This document shows positions 61,155-64,000 of a stretch of DNA of 64,000 nt, one piece after another (position 1 is the first letter of the stretch; the number at the start of each line of letters is the position of its first letter). Origin of the DNA: Halomonas sp. ML-15 (lineage in GTDB: Bacteria > Pseudomonadota > Gammaproteobacteria > Pseudomonadales > Halomonadaceae); NCBI RefSeq assembly GCF_014779595.1, contig NZ_JACXZT010000019.1:961808-1025807 (forward strand), read 5' to 3'. The position numbers were made by a program, and so were the translations under genes. Below the pieces are notes generated by a model. It searched no databases. It was not told the origin of the DNA and saw nothing but the letters and a program-made list of their open reading frames with translations.

Positions 61155-62267
61155 ATGTCGTTACTCTTCGTGGCGCGTAGCGCTGCACGAGACAAGATGC
61201 GGCCGAGCACAGCGCCGCCGGTGCCCCATGGCAGTTGGCGGCTGCGCTGGCAGTGGCCGGGTGGTGGCGAGGCGAGCCTGTTGATCAGCCGACGCAGTGC
61301 GCTGGCCAATCTGGGGTTGCTGCTGGCGCTGATGGTCGCGAGCGGTGTCTATCTGGCGCTGGGCAGCGTGCGCCTGGCACCCCAGTCGCTGGTTGCCGTG
61401 CTGCTGGGCGGCGGGGGCCTCATGGACCGTTTCATGGTGATCGAGCTGCGGCTACCGCGACTGTGGGCCGCCTGTCTGACCGGAGCGGCGTTTGCGGTGG
61501 CGGGCTGCCTGATGCAGACGCTGGCCCGTAATCGGCTGGCCACACCGGGCATCATCGGTATTGATAATGGGGCCACGGCCTTTGCCGTGGCCTCGGTGGT
61601 GGGGCTCGGCGTGTCGCTGGCACCACCGGCGATGGCCTTGGCGGGGGCGGCCACCGCTGCTGCGATCACCTTCGGGCTGACCGCCGGCGGTGGCAGTCGC
61701 GGCTACCGCTTTATCGTCGCCGGGATCGGCGTGGGGGCGGTATTCGGCGCCATCACCCAGCTGCTGCTGGCGCGGGTCGATATGGATACCGCCAATGCCG
61801 CCTACCCATGGACGGTGGGGACGCTCAATGCCCGCCCCACGGGTGCGCTGTTGGTGCTTGCCGTGGGATCGGCCGTCGGGCTGGTGATGGCGATGGCGCT
61901 GTCCCGCGCGCTATCGCTGATGCGCTTCAGCGACGCCGTTGCGCAGGGGTTAGGGTCCCAGGTGGCGCGACGGCGCTGGCAGGTGCTGGCGGTGTCGGTA
62001 CTGCTCACCGGGCTGGCGGTGGCGGTGGCCGGGCCAGTGGGGATGGTGGGTCTGATCGGCCCGGAGATCGCCCGCTCGCTCTCCTGCCGTCGCGGCGTGC
62101 CGATCATCGCCTCGGCGCAGGCCGGGGCGCTGGTGATGGTGCTGGCCGATCTGGTCGGACGGGTGCTGTTGGCGCCCATCGAACTGCCGGTAGGGATCGT
62201 CACCGCCGTGGTCGGCGGTCCCTGGTTGTTATGGATCCTACTGCGACCTCTAAGGAGTCTGGCATGA
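61155..62267 (+). CDS. FecCD-family ABC permease (second)
   Basis: 371 residues from the ATG at 61155. The first ~50 residues are a basic, non-membrane extension (RPSTAPPVPHGSWRLRWQW), unusual for the family; a shorter start is possible. Then FecCD core: IELRLPRLWAACLTGAAFAVAGCLMQTLARNRLATPGIIGIDNGATA and GPVGMVGLIGPEIARSLSC. Partner of the first permease. Its stop overlaps the ATPase start. Confidence 0.9.
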   Translation: MSLLFVARSAARDKMRPSTAPPVPHGSWRLRWQWPGGGEASLLISRRSALANLGLLLALMVASGVYLALGSVRLAPQSLVAVLLGGGGLMDRFMVIELRLPRLWAACLTGAAFAVAGCLMQTLARNRLATPGIIGIDNGATAFAVASVVGLGVSLAPPAMALAGAATAAAITFGLTAGGGSRGYRFIVAGIGVGAVFGAITQLLLARVDMDTANAAYPWTVGTLNARPTGALLVLAVGSAVGLVMAMALSRALSLMRFSDAVAQGLGSQVARRRWQVLAVSVLLTGLAVAVAGPVGMVGLIGPEIARSLSCRRGVPIIASAQAGALVMVLADLVGRVLLAPIELPVGIVTAVVGGPWLLWILLRPLRSLA

Positions 62268-63094
62268 GTGAAGTGGCGGAGGGCTGCGCGCTTGAAGCGC
62301 AGCGGCTCGACCTGGCCCACGGTCAGCGACGTGTGATCGAAGGGCTGGACCTGCGCCTGCCACCTGGCCGGGTGACCGCCATCGTCGGCCCCAACGGCTG
62401 CGGCAAGTCGACCCTGCTGGCAGGGTTGGCACGGCTCCACGCCCCGGGGGGCGGCTGCGTACTGCTCGACGGTAAGGATATCCAGCGCTTGCCGGCCCGC
62501 GAGCTGGCGCGCCGTCTGGCGCTGCTGCCGCAGGAGGCGATTGCCCCTGAGGGGCTGACGGTGCGCGACCTGATCCGCTTCGGCCGCCAGCCCCACCAGG
62601 GCATCTTGCGGCAGTGGTCGCGGCAGGATCATCTGGCCGTCGAGGCGGCACTCGCGGCGGCGGATCTGCTAGCGTTGGCCGAGCGTCCGCTTGAGGCGCT
62701 CTCGGGTGGGCAGCGGCAGCGTGCCTGGATCGCCATGACCATCGCCCAGCAAACGCCGCTGCTGCTGCTCGACGAGCCGACCTCGGCGCTCGATCTGGGC
62801 CATCAGTTGGAGGTCTTCGAGCTGGTGCGGCGACTGGCCGGCGAGGGGCGAACGCTGGCGCTGGTGCTGCACGATCTGGCCAGCGCCTGCCGCTATGCCG
62901 ACCATTTGGTGGCGATGCGCGAAGGGCGCATCATTGTCCAGGGCGAGCCTCGTGAAGTGGTGACCCGTGAGCTGGTCGCCGAGCTCTACGACATCGACTG
63001 CACCCTGCTGCATGATCCGGCTACCGGCACCCCGCTATTGACCAACCTGCGCCGTATGCCCCGTGCGTCTCGAGAGGGGTGTACGCCTCGTTGA
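62264..63094 (+). CDS. Iron-siderophore ABC transporter ATP-binding protein
   Basis: 276 residues from the ATG at 62264. Walker A VGPNGCGKSTLLAGLARLH, Q-loop LLPQEAIAPEGLTVRDLIRFGRQPHQG, signature LSGGQRQRAWIAMTIAQQ, Walker B LLLLDEPTSALDLGHQLEV and H-loop LVLHDL: the FecE/FepC pattern. Completes the importer. Confidence 0.95.
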   Translation: MSEVAEGCALEAQRLDLAHGQRRVIEGLDLRLPPGRVTAIVGPNGCGKSTLLAGLARLHAPGGGCVLLDGKDIQRLPARELARRLALLPQEAIAPEGLTVRDLIRFGRQPHQGILRQWSRQDHLAVEAALAAADLLALAERPLEALSGGQRQRAWIAMTIAQQTPLLLLDEPTSALDLGHQLEVFELVRRLAGEGRTLALVLHDLASACRYADHLVAMREGRIIVQGEPREVVTRELVAELYDIDCTLLHDPATGTPLLTNLRRMPRASREGCTPR

Positions 63095-63105
63095 GGCATC
63101 TTCTT

Positions 63106-63128
63106 GATAATGAAAGTCATTGTTATTC
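63106..63128. promoter_or_regulatory. Fur box upstream of the DUF3450 operon
   Basis: GATAATGAAAGTCATTGTTATTC fits the Fur repeat (GATAAT hexamers in opposed orientation) and lies about 65 bases before the GTG start at 63192. Iron repression of the energising operon is expected. Confidence 0.65.
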
Positions 63129-63191
63129 GCGGTCGAGGTGATATCCTATCTGGCGATGGCTTCTACTAGGCAACGACGACGGGAGAGAACG

Positions 63192-64000
63192 GTGCGTGGT
63201 AATGGTTTAGATTCCCTGCGCTTAGGCGCTGCGCTATGCGTCCTGTTACTGGCTGGACAGGCCAATGCCGACTCGCTGACGTCCGAGGCACAAGACGCTC
63301 AGCGTCAGCAGGCTGAGCTGCAGGCGCAGATCGACGCTGCAGACGATGAGAGCCGCGCGATGCTGGCAGAGCTTCGTGAGCGCGAAAGCGAGACGCGGCA
63401 ACTAGAACAGGAGAGCGCGCGCCTTGTCCCCCATCTGGTAGAGCAGGCGGAGCAGTTGCAGCGTCGTGAGCTGGCGCTGGATACCCTCGATGTGACACGA
63501 CAGTCGCTGCCCTCCCTGCAGGCGAGCCTGGTGGCGAGGCTCGACGCTTGGATCGAGAGGGATCTGCCGTTTATGCAGTCACAGCGGCGTGCCCGGGTGG
63601 CGAGTCTGGAAACCGCACTGGGGGATCCGGACCTCGACGATGCCGAGCGGATGGAGCGAATTCTGGACGTATGGCGCTATGAGCTGGCGTATGGGCTGGA
63701 GATGGATGCTTGGCGCGATTACCTGGTAGTGACTGATGAATCGCAATCAAGCCGGCGTGAAGTGGACTATCTGCGTCTGGGGCGTGTAGGGCTCTATTAC
63801 CTCACGCCGGATGGCCGTGAGGGCGGGGTGTGGTTGGCAGAAGACGCTGACTGGGCGCCGTTGGATGACCAGCAGCGCCGAGAAGTGCGCAAAGGCTTGC
63901 GCATGGCGCGCGATCAGCGCGCCCCTGAACTCTTGCAGCTACCGGTTTCTCAGCCGCTTGAGCGTGACAATGGCCCACTGGCTAGGGAGGGCGGCATATG
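63192..64000 (+). CDS. DUF3450 protein (TonB-system accessory), runs off the window edge
   Basis: 269 codons are visible from a GTG at 63192, five bases after GGGAGAG; an in-frame ATG at 63156 lacks a ribosome-binding site. Signal peptide LRLGAALCVLLLAGQANA, then a long coiled-coil (about residues 28-115) and the DUF3450 C-terminal region (RLDAWIERDLPFMQSQRRARVASLE, WRYELAYGLEMDAW, VDYLRLGRVGLYYLTPDG, RKGLRMARDQRAPELLQLPV). DUF3450 genes open operons of MotA/TolQ/ExbB, ExbD, TonB and TPR genes that energise iron receptors. The frame reaches ATA TG at the edge, so it probably ends there as TGA. Confidence 0.88.
   Translation, partial: MRGNGLDSLRLGAALCVLLLAGQANADSLTSEAQDAQRQQAELQAQIDAADDESRAMLAELRERESETRQLEQESARLVPHLVEQAEQLQRRELALDTLDVTRQSLPSLQASLVARLDAWIERDLPFMQSQRRARVASLETALGDPDLDDAERMERILDVWRYELAYGLEMDAWRDYLVVTDESQSSRREVDYLRLGRVGLYYLTPDGREGGVWLAEDADWAPLDDQQRREVRKGLRMARDQRAPELLQLPVSQPLERDNGPLAREGGI
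63998..64000 (+). CDS. Start codon of the next gene (partial)
   Basis: An ATG at the very edge is preceded by AGGGAGG with ideal spacing, overlapping the end of the DUF3450 gene. By family knowledge the next gene should encode a MotA/TolQ/ExbB proton-channel protein; this is an inference. Confidence 0.4.

Overview
The window is a gene-dense, high-GC chromosomal segment from a gammaproteobacterium, most likely a halomonad (Halomonas or a close relative). This rests on three things. The order lolC-lolD-DUF2062-comEC-exbB-exbD-msbA-lpxK-kdsB-ptp-murB / rne / rluC-HAD-sppA / maf / yceD-rpmF-plsX-fabD-fabG-acpP-fabF-pabC-mltG-tmk-holB-pilZ-tatD resembles the pseudomonad arrangement. secA-argJ-(Nudix/ThiE fusion) are adjacent. 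The GMC dehydrogenase cluster recalls the glucoside 3-dehydrogenase described from a Halomonas strain. I see no rRNA, tRNA or CRISPR array.

Layout. 1-1.8 kb: the 3' end of an unidentified gene, a DMT-family permease and a GntR/FCD regulator. 1.8-6.3 kb (minus strand): a catabolic cluster of GMC oxidoreductase, Tat-exported small subunit, outer-membrane porin and secreted DUF1080 protein, which together suggest periplasmic C3 oxidation of glycosides followed by 3-keto-glycoside cleavage. 6.3-8.2 kb: a complete group II intron (reverse transcriptase/maturase plus domains V and VI) lodged just after a hairpin/T-tract. 8.2-16.4 kb: DUF721, a possible small pre-secA gene, secA, argJ, a Nudix-ThiE fusion, and the agmatine-to-putrescine pair aguA-aguB. 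16.5-27.8 kb: lipoprotein sorting (lolC/E, lolD), DNA-uptake channel comEC, exbB/exbD, lipid A flippase msbA, lpxK, kdsB, a low-molecular-weight phosphatase and murB. 27.9-31.2 kb: a large rne with a repetitive C-terminal half. 31.9-46.7 kb: rluC, HAD phosphatase, sppA, maf, yceD-rpmF, the fatty-acid synthesis cluster, mltG, tmk, holB, pilZ, tatD and DUF1285. 46.7-55.5 kb: a UvrD-like helicase, sseA, an isolated WbpB/WbpE-type nucleotide-sugar gene pair, and the electron-transfer flavoprotein system (ETF-QO divergent from etfBA). 55.7-64 kb: an iron-uptake island with a TonB-dependent receptor, a LysR regulator, a complete FecBCD/FepBDGC-type ABC importer, and the start of a DUF3450-led TonB energising operon. 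Three Fur-box-like sites punctuate this last region.

The most unusual features are the non-coding or semi-coding elements. A palindromic repeat family occurs three times. Two copies sit between convergent genes; the third lies inside the 5' end of the essential tmk reading frame and appears to be translated. There is a 141-bp MITE-like element with perfect terminal inverted repeats between maf and yceD, a threefold repeat of the etfA 3' end, and a roughly 60-bp periodic repeat encoding the RNase E scaffold region. The functional core consists of cell-envelope biogenesis, fatty-acid synthesis and iron or energy metabolism. The accessory material (glycoside cluster, intron, repeats, WbpB/E pair) is interspersed among conserved operons.
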